Shown here: positions 7,680 to 17,660 of the stretch, piece after piece
Numbering within the stretch: the first letter of the stretch is position 1
How the letters are laid out: each line of letters begins with the position of its first letter
Assembly (NCBI GenBank): GCA_002699145.1
Contig: PABK01000032.1
Coordinates: 1 to 64,000 of the forward strand
Origin: Halioglobus sp.
Lineage (GTDB): Bacteria; Pseudomonadota; Gammaproteobacteria; Pseudomonadales; Halieaceae
DNA length: 64,000 nt
Direction: 5' to 3'
The notes under the pieces: generated by a model
Databases searched by the model: none
The model's input: the letters and a program-made list of their open reading frames with translations, nothing else
What the model was told of the DNA's origin: nothing
Program-made: the position numbers and the translations under genes

Positions 7680-9710
7680 ATGCAATGGCGCGCAACGTTT
7701 CTTTCAGCGGTCCTGCTACTGAACGCCTGTGGCGGCGGCGGTAGCGGGGGCAACGGCGAGGGTGCATCGGCGCCCACGGACCCGAACAACGAGCAGTGCA
7801 CCGGCCAGTGCGCGGACAGCGGGCAGCGGCTGGAAGTGGCGGATGTGCAGCGGGTGCTCGCGCAGGCGATACACCAGGCGCAGGCGCTGGGCGTCAACGC
7901 AACCATCGCGGTCGTGGACCGGGTGGGCAACGTGCTGGCGGTGCACCAGATGGCGCCGCAGGAAGTCACCATCGCCACGACACTGCCCGCCACGGTCAAT
8001 ACCGGGCTGGAAAACATTGTCCTGCCCGCCCCCATCGGCGGCGATGCGCTGGCGGCGATTGCCAAGGCGGTGACCGGGGCCTACCTGTCCAGTGAGGGCA
8101 ACGCCTTCACCACACGCACCGCCAACCAGATCGTGCAGGAACACTTCAATCCCGGGGAGTTCAACCAGCCCGGCGGGCCACTGTTCGGCGTGCAGTTCAG
8201 CCAGTTCGCCTGCGGCGACTTCGTACTGGATTCACCGGACCCGGGGACCAGCGTCGGCCCGCAACGCTCTCCCCTGGGCCTGTCCGCCGACCCGGGCGGC
8301 TTCCCGCTGTACAAGGGCGGCACACCGGTGGGCGGGGTCGGCGTGATCGCCGATGGCCTGTACAGCATCGACAAGAACATCCTCGACAGCGACCGCGACA
8401 TGGACGAGATGGTCGCCTTCGCCGCCACCTTCGGTTTCGCCGCGCCCAACCAGCGCCGCGCGAACCGTATCACCGTCGAGGGCAAGACATTCCGCTTCAG
8501 CGACGTGGATTTCAACAACCTTCCCGCGGACCCGGAACAGGCGCCGGACTACAGCACGCTGCAGGGTGTGGGTTCGCTGATAAACGTGAACGGCTACGGC
8601 GGCGGCGCCATCGTCGCGGGTACGGTTTTCGGCCGCCCCGAGTCGGGCATCCGCCCGGCGCCCGGCTTCGGTGACCTGGACGCCTTTACCTTCGTCGACG
8701 ACAACAACCAGGTGCGCTTTCCGCCCCGCGCCGGCGGCGACGCCGCCCGCCTGTCGGTGGCGCCGCTGTCCGCCGACGAGGTGCGCACCCTGCTCAGCTC
8801 AGCCATCGCCGTGGCCAATCGCAGCCGCGCGCAGATTCGCCAGCCGGTGGGTACACCGGTGCGGGTCACGGTCTCGGTGGTGGACTCCGAGGGGCGGATC
8901 CTGGGCATGCTGCGCACCCGCGACGCGCCGATTTTCGGCGCCGATGTGTCGCTGCAAAAAGCGCGCACGGCGACGCTGTTTTCTTCCCGCGACGCGGGCG
9001 AGTTCCTGGCGGGACTGCCCGATGCGTTCTACATCGATATCGACCTGGCCAACACGCCGCCGGTGACCACCCGCGACACCATCGTCATCGCGGACTACGT
9101 CGAGGCGGCGAAAAACTTCGTCGGCCCCGGGGCGCTCAGCGACGGCACCGCATTCGCCGATCGCTCCGGCGGCAACCTGTCCCGGCCCTTCTACCCTGAC
9201 GGCATCCGCGGCAATCCCCACGGCCCTTTCAGCAAATCTTTCGTGGATAACCAGTGGAGCGTGTTCTCCAGCGGCCTGCAGCTCGACCTGGCATTCAACC
9301 AGATCGTGCAGCACCTGGCCTTCGTGGCCGGCCTGCCCTTCAACGCCGTCGAATACCTTCCGCCCAGCGACGACCTGATACCGGATGTCACCGACAACTG
9401 CGCCGGGGCCACCTCGGCGCCCCGCGTCGCCAACGGCATCCAGATTTTCCCCGGTAGCGTGCCTGTTTACCGCGGCGGGGAACTGGTCGGCGGCATCGGC
9501 GTTTCCGGCGACGGCGTCGACCAGGACGACATGGTCGCCTTCCTGGGCCTGCACGAGGCGGGCGTGGCGCTAGGCGGTGCAATCAATAACGCGCCCAGGG
9601 CTATCCGCGCAGACAATCTCACACCGATGGGCGACCGGCTGCGCTACGTACAGTGCCCGCAGACCCCGTACATCGACAGCAGCGAACAGCAAGTCTGTTC
9701 CGGCAAGTAG
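7680..9710 (+). CDS. Lipoprotein with two GlcG/HbpS-like (heme-binding, DUF336-type) domains
   Basis: Lipobox LLNAC; two copies of the family pattern (LEVADVQRVLAQAIHQAQALGVNATIAVVDRVGNVLAVHQM and LSADEVRTLLSSAIAVANRSRAQIRQPVGTPVRVTVSVVDSEGRILGMLRTRDAPIFGADVSLQKARTA) with YKGGTPVGGVGVIADG / YRGGELVGGIGVSGDGVDQDDMV. Confidence 0.75.
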   Translation: MQWRATFLSAVLLLNACGGGGSGGNGEGASAPTDPNNEQCTGQCADSGQRLEVADVQRVLAQAIHQAQALGVNATIAVVDRVGNVLAVHQMAPQEVTIATTLPATVNTGLENIVLPAPIGGDALAAIAKAVTGAYLSSEGNAFTTRTANQIVQEHFNPGEFNQPGGPLFGVQFSQFACGDFVLDSPDPGTSVGPQRSPLGLSADPGGFPLYKGGTPVGGVGVIADGLYSIDKNILDSDRDMDEMVAFAATFGFAAPNQRRANRITVEGKTFRFSDVDFNNLPADPEQAPDYSTLQGVGSLINVNGYGGGAIVAGTVFGRPESGIRPAPGFGDLDAFTFVDDNNQVRFPPRAGGDAARLSVAPLSADEVRTLLSSAIAVANRSRAQIRQPVGTPVRVTVSVVDSEGRILGMLRTRDAPIFGADVSLQKARTATLFSSRDAGEFLAGLPDAFYIDIDLANTPPVTTRDTIVIADYVEAAKNFVGPGALSDGTAFADRSGGNLSRPFYPDGIRGNPHGPFSKSFVDNQWSVFSSGLQLDLAFNQIVQHLAFVAGLPFNAVEYLPPSDDLIPDVTDNCAGATSAPRVANGIQIFPGSVPVYRGGELVGGIGVSGDGVDQDDMVAFLGLHEAGVALGGAINNAPRAIRADNLTPMGDRLRYVQCPQTPYIDSSEQQVCSGK

Positions 9711-9724
9711 AGGGAGGGTAACCG

Positions 9725-11602
9725 ATGAGAATGAGATGGCTGAGCCCCGTGCTGGTCGCCGGCTTCACCGCGCTGGCCTTGCTACCCTCCCAGGCGACGG
9801 CGCAGGAACCCGGCAGCGCCGCTGACTGCGTGGACGAGCGCGACCGCTCCAACACCGGCCGGCGCCGCGGGCGCGGCAGCAACCGCGACTGCGAGTACCG
9901 CGAGGTGGTCGCCGACCCCGACAGCGAGACCGGCATCGTCGAGGTCGACGTCGCGCCCAGCCGCAGCCGCACCGTACTGCCGCGCCGCTACTCCGACATA
10001 CCCCGCCCCACTGCCGAGCAGTACGTCGAAGCAGTGCCCATCCCGGATCGCTGGCGCATTGTCGACAGTCTGAACAGCCTGGGCCTGGCGGACTACCCCA
10101 ACAAGTGGTACGACCCCTACAACCAGAACACGATCAAGGGCGACAAGCCCATTCACGGCGACTGGTTCTTCAACGTCACGGCCATCAGCGACACGGTGTA
10201 CGAGTTGCGCGAGGTCGCCACCCCCGTGGGGGTACAGAGCACCAACAACGCCGGCTCGCTGGATGTACTGGGCGATACGGAGCAGTGGCTGTTCAACCAG
10301 AACATCCCCATCGAATTGGTCTATTACCAGGGCGACACCGTGTTTCGCCCGCCCGACTGGGAGTTCCGCCTCACCCCGGTCATCAACTACAACTACACCG
10401 AACTGGAGGAATACGGCGGCGTAAACGCCGACCCAGGCGACAAGGAGGACCGCCACGACCACCATATCGGCCTGCAGGCGGCCTTTGTCGACAAGCACCT
10501 GCGCAACGTATCCCACCGCTACGATTTCGACAGTCTGCGCGTGGGCATCCAGCCCTTTTCCAGCGATTTCCGCGGTTTCCTGTTCCAGGACGCGCCCTTC
10601 GGCGTGCGCCTGTTCGGCACCCGCGACAACAACCGCTTCCAGTACAACCTGGCCTGGTTCCGGCGCATGGAGAAGGATATCAACAGCGGGCTCAACGACG
10701 TCACCGAAGACCTGCGCGACGACGACCTGTTCATATTCAATCTCTACTGGCAGGACCAGCCCAAACTGGGTTTCTTCTCCCAGGGCACGATCATCTACAA
10801 CATGAATCGCGAGGACAACGATGTCTTCTACGATAACAACGACTTCATCCAGCGCCCCGCGTCCATCGGCGGGGAGCGCCTGCGCGACTACGACGTTGTC
10901 TACGTGGGCTACAACGGTGACGGCCATTTCGGCCGCCTGAACCTCACGGTTTCAGCCTACTTCGCCTACGGCGAGGAAAACGACGCTGTCTTCAGCGGCG
11001 TGGATTCGGACATCGAGGCCTTCTTTTTCGCCGCCGAACCCGGTATCGACTTTGACTGGATTCGCCTGCGCCTGTCTTTCCTCTACGGCAGCGGCGACGA
11101 CGACCCTTACGACGACAAGTCCCAGGGCTTCGACGCCATCTTCGAGAACCCGCAGTTCGCCGGCGCCGACACCAGCTACTGGATTCGCCAGGGTGTACCG
11201 CTGATCGGCGGCGGACGCGTGGCGCTGTCGCAACGCAACGGCGTGCTCAATTCCCTGCGCTCGTCCAAGGAACACGGCCAGTCAAATTTCACCAACCCGG
11301 GCATCCTGCTGGCCGGGGCCGGCACCGACCTGGACCTGCTGCCGGAACTGCGCCTGAGTTTCAACGCCAACTACCTCGCCTTCGCCGAGACCGAGGTGCT
11401 GGAAGCGGCACGCGCCCAGGCCAATATCGACGAGGAGATCGGCGTGGACCTGTCCGCGGCGCTGATCTGGCGACCGTTCATGAGCCAGAACGTCGTGCTG
11501 CGGCTGTCTTACGCGCAACTGCTGGCCGGGGACGGCTTCGAGGACCTGTACGGCGACGAGGACCCCTACTCCCTGCTGTTTAACGCGATCCTGACCTTCT
11601 AA
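9725..11602 (+). CDS. Outer-membrane porin/beta-barrel-like protein
   Basis: Signal peptide (MRMRWLSPVLVAGFTALALLPSQATAQ), alternating aromatic/polar beta-strand pattern, C-terminal Phe (FNAILTF). No CxxCH. Confidence 0.65.
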   Translation: MRMRWLSPVLVAGFTALALLPSQATAQEPGSAADCVDERDRSNTGRRRGRGSNRDCEYREVVADPDSETGIVEVDVAPSRSRTVLPRRYSDIPRPTAEQYVEAVPIPDRWRIVDSLNSLGLADYPNKWYDPYNQNTIKGDKPIHGDWFFNVTAISDTVYELREVATPVGVQSTNNAGSLDVLGDTEQWLFNQNIPIELVYYQGDTVFRPPDWEFRLTPVINYNYTELEEYGGVNADPGDKEDRHDHHIGLQAAFVDKHLRNVSHRYDFDSLRVGIQPFSSDFRGFLFQDAPFGVRLFGTRDNNRFQYNLAWFRRMEKDINSGLNDVTEDLRDDDLFIFNLYWQDQPKLGFFSQGTIIYNMNREDNDVFYDNNDFIQRPASIGGERLRDYDVVYVGYNGDGHFGRLNLTVSAYFAYGEENDAVFSGVDSDIEAFFFAAEPGIDFDWIRLRLSFLYGSGDDDPYDDKSQGFDAIFENPQFAGADTSYWIRQGVPLIGGGRVALSQRNGVLNSLRSSKEHGQSNFTNPGILLAGAGTDLDLLPELRLSFNANYLAFAETEVLEAARAQANIDEEIGVDLSAALIWRPFMSQNVVLRLSYAQLLAGDGFEDLYGDEDPYSLLFNAILTF

Positions 11603-11603
11603 A

Positions 11604-14600
11604 GTGAGCGCCATGAAAGAGATGACGAGAAAGAGCAAGACGAGAACAGCGTACGGTGTCCTGTCCTGCGCGATCCTGGTCGGCAGCCTGGCGTGGATGC
11701 AAACGGCCTGGAGCGCCTCCAAACTGGTTGCGGTGGAGCGGGACTACGTCACCGCGCCGCATGCGCCGACCAACCAGACCGCCGCACAGGTGCAGGCAAA
11801 ATCAGCCGGCTGCGCAAGCTGCCACACGCAGACCGACGCCAAGACCATGCACCTCAACCCGGCGGTAAAACTCGGCTGCACGGACTGCCACGGCGGTGAC
11901 GCCGGGGTACGCCGCCCCGACGGGACCGCGGGGCTGGAAGACGCATCCTACCTGGCGGCGATGGAGCAAGCCCACGTGCTGCCGCGCTACCCGGATGCCT
12001 GGCACTTCCCCTCCAGCGCCAACCCCGAGCGCACCTACACCCTGCTCAACAAGGAGAGTCCGGAATTCGTGCGCTTCATCAACCCCTCGGACTACCGCAT
12101 CGCGCGCGAGGCCTGCGGCGCCTGCCACCTGCCTATCATCGAGGCGGCGGAGCGCAGCCTGATGGCCACCTCCGCCATGCTCTGGGGCGGCGCCGCCTAC
12201 AACAACGGCATCCTGCCCTACAAGCGCTACCTGCTGGGCGAGGCCTACACGCGCGAGGGTGAACCCGCCGCCATCGTCGCGCCGCTGAAACCGACCCCCG
12301 AACAGACCGAACAGGCGGGCCTGCTGCCCATTCTCTACCCGCTGCCGGCCTGGGAGACGCTCAAGCCCGGCGACATCTTCCGCGTATTCGAACGCGGCGG
12401 ACGCAATATTTCCAACCTGTTCCCCGAGACCGGCCTGCCCAACGCCCTGGGCCAGCTGCAGCGCCTGGAAGAACCGGGCCGACCCGACTTCCGCCAGTCC
12501 AACCGCGGACCCGGCACCGGCGCGCGCATCTCGGTGCCGGTCATCAACATCACCAAGACGCGCCTGAACGACCCGCATACCTGGTTCATGGGCACCAACG
12601 ATCAGCCAGGGGATTACCGCCATTCGGGCTGCGCGTCCTGTCACGTGGTCTACGCCAATGACCGCGATCCGCGCCACTCCGGGCCCTACGCACAGTTCGG
12701 GCATACCGGCAAGACGCAGACCGCGGATCCGACCATTTCCACCGAGGAGGAAGGCCACCCACTGCAACACGCCTTCACCCGCGCCATTCCCACCAGCCAG
12801 TGCATGTCCTGTCACATGCACCAGCCGAACATGTTCGTCAACAGCTACCTCGGCTACACGATGTGGGACTACGAGTCCGATGCGCCGACCATGTGGCCGG
12901 AAAAACAGGTCTACCCCAGCGACGAGGAGCGGCACAAGGTACTGGAGCGCAACCCGGAGGAGGCGGCGACGCGTGGCAAATGGGCTGATGTGGATTTCCT
13001 CAAGGCAGTCTCGGAACTCAACCCGCAACTGCAGGACACGCAGTTCGCCGATTACCACGGCCACGGGTGGAACTTCCGCGCCGTGTTCAAGCGCGACCGG
13101 CAGGGCAACCTGCTCGATGCAGACGGCAACGTCGTCAGCGACGAGGACCCCCAGAAGTTCAACAAGGCCGTGCATATGTCGTCCATCCACCTGGATGCGG
13201 GCATGCACTGCGTGGACTGTCACTACGCCCAGGACAACCACGGCAACGGGCACATCTACGGCGAGGTTGCCGCAGCGGTGGAAATCGACTGTAAGGACTG
13301 CCACGGTTCGGCCGAGGCCTACCCCAACCTGTTCACCTCCGGTCCCGCGGCCCTGGAGGGGGGCACTGACCTCGGCGCCATCCGCAACCCGGACGGGCGC
13401 CGGCGCTTCGAGTGGCTCGGCGACAAGCTGATCCAGCGCTCGGTGCTGGACCCGGAACTGGAGTGGGAGGTCAGCCTGGTCAAGGACTCGGTCACCGCCG
13501 GACATAGCCAGTACAACGAGAAGGCGGCGCGCGCCAAGCTGATGGGCACAAATACCTCCACACTGGCCTGGGGCGAGGACGCCATCGCGGACGGCGTGGC
13601 CCACTCGGACGAGGAGATGGAGTGCTACCCCTGCCACACCTCCTGGACCACCAGTTGCGGTGGCTGTCACCTGCCCATCGAGGCCAACAACAAGACCGAA
13701 CGCCACCACTACGAGGGCGGCGAGTCGCGTAACTTCGCCACCTACAACCCGCAGGTGGCGCGCGACCAGATCTTCATGCTCGGCCGGCGCGAGACCGCCA
13801 AGGGCGGCGTGAACGGCGGCCCGGGCAAGATCGCGCCGGTGCGCTCCACCTCCGCGCTGGTGCTGTCCTCGACCAACGCCAACCGCGAGCGCATCTATAT
13901 CCAGCAACCGCCGATCGCGGCCAGCGGCTACAGCTCACAGGCGATGAATCCGCACTTCCCGCACACGGTGCGCAAGACCGAGACCAAGCAGTGCGAGGAC
14001 TGCCACCTGTCCAAAAACAACGACAACAACGCCATCATGGCGCAGTTGCTGATGTACGGCACCGATTTCATCGACTTCATTGGCCATATCGCCTATGTCG
14101 GCGGGCAGGAGCATGTCACCGGCGTGCAGGTCACCGAGTGGGACGAACCCCAGGCGGTGATAGGCAGTTACCTGCAACGCTACGCCTACCCGGACTTCTA
14201 CGCTGAGCACCAGGCGGCGGGGTCGGTCCTGCAGCACGGTTATCCGCACGCCAGCGGCACGGCGCGCTGTATCCAGCATCGCGGCGAGTACCTGTTCGTG
14301 GCCGAGGGCGAGAAAGGCGTGCGCGTGTACGACATCGCCAGCATCGCCAACAAGGGCGTCTCCCAGCGCATCATCAGTGCACCGTTCAGCCCGCTGGGGC
14401 AGGACACCCGACTGGATAGCGCCAACGCCACCTGCATCGTGCTGCCGACGACACAGCCGGTGCACCCGCAGCGCAACGTCGGCGAGCTGATGCGCGAGGT
14501 CAACCTGGAGCAGCCATTCCACCCGCTGTACAAGTACGCCTTCGTACTCGATGCGCAGGAAGGGCTGATTCTCGCCGACCTGGATACCTTTTCCGACGGC

Positions 14601-15374
14601 GAGCCGCGCAACAATTTCATCGAGCGCGATCTCACCTGGAATGAGGGCGGTATTCTCGACGGCGCCCGGCACATGACTCTGGGCGGCTACTACGCCTACA
14701 TCATCGCCGATGCCGGACTGGTAGTGCTAAACCTGGACGACCCGCTGCAGCCCAGAGTCGAGGCCACGCTGGCGCTGAACAACGGCCACTCGGTGGCGCA
14801 GCAGTTCCGCTACCTGTTCGTCACCGATGCGGACGGTCTCAAGACAGTGGATATCACCGACCCGACGAAGCCCACCCTGGTCGGAGACAACACCATTGCG
14901 CTGGCGCAGGCGCGGCGCCTGCACCTGGCGCGCACCTATGCCTACGTGGCGGCGGGCAGTGACGGTATCGCTATCGTCGACATTACCCGGCCGGAAAAAA
15001 TGCGCCTGCTGCAGACGTTCAACGACAATATCGTCGACGCGCAGGATGTCACGGTGGCCTCCACCAACGCCTCGCTGTTTGCCTACGTGGCGGACGGCAG
15101 CGGCGGCCTGAAAGTGGTACAACTCACCTCGCCGGAACTGCAGCCGAAGTTTTACGGTTTCAGCCCGCAGCCAAACCCGCGCTTTATCGCCAGTTACCCG
15201 ACGCAATCGCCGGCGCTGTCGCTGTCGCGCGCGCTTGAACGCGATCGCGGTGTCGACGAGACCGGCGGACAGGTCGCGGTGTTCGGCCGCGTCGGCTCGC
15301 GGCCGCTGAACCTGGAAGAGATGCGCAAGCTGTTCCTCGACGAAGACGGTAAGCCATGGTTTGTAGAAAACTAA
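11604..15374 (+). CDS. Large multiheme c-type cytochrome (10 CxxCH) with C-terminal LVIVD-type beta-propeller repeats
   Basis: 1256 aa. CxxCH motifs: CASCH, CTDCH, CGACH, CASCH, CMSCH, CVDCH, CKDCH, CYPCH, CGGCH, CEDCH. LVIVD-like repeats GVRVYDIAS, GLKTVDITDPTKP, GIAIVDITRPEKM, GLKVVQLTSPELQ. Confidence 0.85.
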   Translation: MSAMKEMTRKSKTRTAYGVLSCAILVGSLAWMQTAWSASKLVAVERDYVTAPHAPTNQTAAQVQAKSAGCASCHTQTDAKTMHLNPAVKLGCTDCHGGDAGVRRPDGTAGLEDASYLAAMEQAHVLPRYPDAWHFPSSANPERTYTLLNKESPEFVRFINPSDYRIAREACGACHLPIIEAAERSLMATSAMLWGGAAYNNGILPYKRYLLGEAYTREGEPAAIVAPLKPTPEQTEQAGLLPILYPLPAWETLKPGDIFRVFERGGRNISNLFPETGLPNALGQLQRLEEPGRPDFRQSNRGPGTGARISVPVINITKTRLNDPHTWFMGTNDQPGDYRHSGCASCHVVYANDRDPRHSGPYAQFGHTGKTQTADPTISTEEEGHPLQHAFTRAIPTSQCMSCHMHQPNMFVNSYLGYTMWDYESDAPTMWPEKQVYPSDEERHKVLERNPEEAATRGKWADVDFLKAVSELNPQLQDTQFADYHGHGWNFRAVFKRDRQGNLLDADGNVVSDEDPQKFNKAVHMSSIHLDAGMHCVDCHYAQDNHGNGHIYGEVAAAVEIDCKDCHGSAEAYPNLFTSGPAALEGGTDLGAIRNPDGRRRFEWLGDKLIQRSVLDPELEWEVSLVKDSVTAGHSQYNEKAARAKLMGTNTSTLAWGEDAIADGVAHSDEEMECYPCHTSWTTSCGGCHLPIEANNKTERHHYEGGESRNFATYNPQVARDQIFMLGRRETAKGGVNGGPGKIAPVRSTSALVLSSTNANRERIYIQQPPIAASGYSSQAMNPHFPHTVRKTETKQCEDCHLSKNNDNNAIMAQLLMYGTDFIDFIGHIAYVGGQEHVTGVQVTEWDEPQAVIGSYLQRYAYPDFYAEHQAAGSVLQHGYPHASGTARCIQHRGEYLFVAEGEKGVRVYDIASIANKGVSQRIISAPFSPLGQDTRLDSANATCIVLPTTQPVHPQRNVGELMREVNLEQPFHPLYKYAFVLDAQEGLILADLDTFSDGEPRNNFIERDLTWNEGGILDGARHMTLGGYYAYIIADAGLVVLNLDDPLQPRVEATLALNNGHSVAQQFRYLFVTDADGLKTVDITDPTKPTLVGDNTIALAQARRLHLARTYAYVAAGSDGIAIVDITRPEKMRLLQTFNDNIVDAQDVTVASTNASLFAYVADGSGGLKVVQLTSPELQPKFYGFSPQPNPRFIASYPTQSPALSLSRALERDRGVDETGGQVAVFGRVGSRPLNLEEMRKLFLDEDGKPWFVEN

Positions 15375-16648
15375 GCGCGGCCTGGCTGTTCCTGCTGTGC
15401 TGCGCCCTCGCGCAGGCAGCGCCCCTGCCCGAGACCGGCGCCAACGTGCACCAGGGCGTGGCCAGTTGTTCCAACAGCGTCTGCCACGGCAAGGTCAGCC
15501 CGGACCCGCAGTCACCGGTATTGCTCAACGAGTACCGCACCTGGTTGCGCGAGGACTACCACTCGCGCGCCTACAAGACCCTGAGCAACCCGCAGTCGCA
15601 ACGCATCGCGCAAAAACTGGGCCTGGAGAGCGCCCATACCGCGAAGATCTGCCTGGACTGCCACGCCGACAATGTCGCCGCGCCACGCCGTGGCGCCCGC
15701 TTCGACATCAGTGACGGCGTGGGCTGTGAAGCCTGTCACGGCGGTTCTGGCCAGTGGCTGGAGTCACACGCCGAGGCCGGCACCTCGCACGCGGACAACC
15801 TGGCCCGGGGCATGTATCCCACCGAGGCGCCGCTGCAGCGCGCCAGGCTGTGTCTGTCCTGCCACCTGGGCACCACGGGCAAGTTCGCCACCCACGAGAT
15901 CATGGGCGCCGGCCACCCGCGGCTGGCCTTCGACCTGGAAGTGTTCACCGAGAACCAGCCGCGCCACTACAAGGTCGATGCGGACTATCGCGAGCGCAAA
16001 CCGTATATCGCCTCGGTCAACATGTGGCTGGCGGGACTGGTGGTGTCCGGCATGCAGACCATGGAACTGCTGCAGGCTGACTGGTTTACCCGCGAGTCGC
16101 TGGTGCCGGAGCTGTCGTTTTACCAGTGCCACGCCTGTCACCACCCGATGGACGAGTTGCGCTGGCAGGCGGAGGGCGGTGCCGGCGCCCTGCCCCCGGG
16201 CGCCGTGCGCCTCAACGACGCCTCGCTGGTGATCCTGCAGTCGGTGCTGGACATCCTCGGCAGCGACGCGGCAGCGGGGCTGCGCGGCGGTATCGCCGCC
16301 CTGCACACGGCGTCCCTGCGCGACCGCCCTGCGGTCACCGCGCAGGCCGCACAGATCCATGACCTGCTGGCGCCCCTGGAGGATGAACTGGTGGGCCAGT
16401 CCTTCTCCTCGCAGGAGAAGAGTGCCCTGCGCCGCGGTCTCGTGCAGCGTGCAGCCAGCGGGCAATACCGCCACTTCACGGCGGCGGAGCAGGCCTTCCT
16501 GGCGGTGGAAACCCTGAATATCGTACTCGACGACGCGACCAGGCTCGACGCCGCCATGGATGCGTGGTTCGCCACGGTGGAGGATGAAAATGATTTCGCA
16601 CCACTGCAGTACGCGGAGTTCGCGCGGCGGCTCCAGGCGGCCCTGTGA
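15356..16648 (+). CDS. Cytochrome c554-like multiheme protein
   Basis: Signal peptide; 4 CxxCH (CLDCH, CEACH, CLSCH, CHACH) plus CX4CH-type CSNSVCH. Start overlaps the end of the upstream ORF. Confidence 0.8.
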   Translation: MVCRKLSAAWLFLLCCALAQAAPLPETGANVHQGVASCSNSVCHGKVSPDPQSPVLLNEYRTWLREDYHSRAYKTLSNPQSQRIAQKLGLESAHTAKICLDCHADNVAAPRRGARFDISDGVGCEACHGGSGQWLESHAEAGTSHADNLARGMYPTEAPLQRARLCLSCHLGTTGKFATHEIMGAGHPRLAFDLEVFTENQPRHYKVDADYRERKPYIASVNMWLAGLVVSGMQTMELLQADWFTRESLVPELSFYQCHACHHPMDELRWQAEGGAGALPPGAVRLNDASLVILQSVLDILGSDAAAGLRGGIAALHTASLRDRPAVTAQAAQIHDLLAPLEDELVGQSFSSQEKSALRRGLVQRAASGQYRHFTAAEQAFLAVETLNIVLDDATRLDAAMDAWFATVEDENDFAPLQYAEFARRLQAAL

Positions 16649-17628
16649 CGACGACCGGGCCTGATACCTGCAAAGTCGGCGGCCATACCGACATTGGCCG
16701 ACGCAAGCACAATGAGGACAGTTTCCTCATCGACCCTGAACTGGGCCTGTACGTGGTCGCCGACGGCGTCGGCGGGCACAAGGCCGGTGAGGTGGCCAGC
16801 AACATCACCTGCCAGGTGGTGCGCCGCGAGGTCGCCGCCGGCACCGATCTCGCCGCGGCGGTGCTACTGGCCAACCGCGAGGTGTCAGACGCTGTCGCCA
16901 GCGGCACCGGCAAGGCCGGCATGGCTTCCACCGTGGTCGCCGCGGTGGTTCGCGACGGGCTGTGCGACATCGCCTGGGTGGGCGACAGCCGCGCCTACCT
17001 GTTGTGGCGCGACAGGCTGTCCCTGGTCAGTCGCGACCACTCCTACGTGGAGGCGCAGCTGGCCGCCGGCAGGATTACCCCGGAGGAGGCGCTGACCCAC
17101 CCGCGCCGCAATGTCATCCTGCAGGCAATCGGCCTGCACGAGGACGGCGAATTGAACGTGGGGCGCAACAAGGGCCGCCTGCAACCCGGCAGTCGCCTGC
17201 TGTTATGCAGCGACGGGATCAGCGATCCGCTGGACGCGGAACAGCTCGCCCAGATACTGATGCGCGGCGGCGATCCCGAGGCGGCCTGCGAGCGCCTGGT
17301 CGCACTGGCCCTGCAGTGCGGCGGCAAGGACAACGCGACCGCGGTGCTGGTGGACACCCCCGCGACAGCCGACGATGACACGGCGCACGACCCACCGCAG
17401 GCGACCTGGACTTTCGACTCCGCAAGCGGCAGCTACGACGGCCAGGCACCGCTGGCACCCCGCGAGGAAGCGCCACACGACCCCCTGGGACAGACGCAGA
17501 TCATGTCGGTCAGCGAGGCGGAGCAAAGCGCACTAGAGACTGGCAGCGGCGGCAATCGCGCCCGATACTGGTGGCTGGCCCTGCTGCTTGGCGCCCTCGC
17601 ACTGGCACTGGCCGCTTCACTGCAGTAG
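16645..17628 (+). CDS. PP2C-family Ser/Thr protein phosphatase with C-terminal TM
   Basis: GHTDIGRRKHNEDSFLID...YVVADGVGGHKAGEVAS...VGDSRAYLLWRDRLSLVSRDHSYV...LLCSDGISDPLD; C-terminal WWLALLLGALALALAASLQ. GTG start overlapping the upstream stop. Confidence 0.93.
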   Translation: MTTTGPDTCKVGGHTDIGRRKHNEDSFLIDPELGLYVVADGVGGHKAGEVASNITCQVVRREVAAGTDLAAAVLLANREVSDAVASGTGKAGMASTVVAAVVRDGLCDIAWVGDSRAYLLWRDRLSLVSRDHSYVEAQLAAGRITPEEALTHPRRNVILQAIGLHEDGELNVGRNKGRLQPGSRLLLCSDGISDPLDAEQLAQILMRGGDPEAACERLVALALQCGGKDNATAVLVDTPATADDDTAHDPPQATWTFDSASGSYDGQAPLAPREEAPHDPLGQTQIMSVSEAEQSALETGSGGNRARYWWLALLLGALALALAASLQ

Positions 17629-17660
17629 AACGCCCCGGTTTAACCTGGGAGAGATGAGCA

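Noticed and set aside
6366-7685. 439-aa - strand ORF opposite the FHA-cytochrome fusion
   Set aside because: Antisense shadow ORF; the sense strand has 10 CxxCH motifs.
11802-13907. 701-aa - strand ORF opposite the decaheme cytochrome
   Set aside because: Antisense shadow of a strongly supported cytochrome; low-complexity His/Val/Gly-rich translation with no domain.
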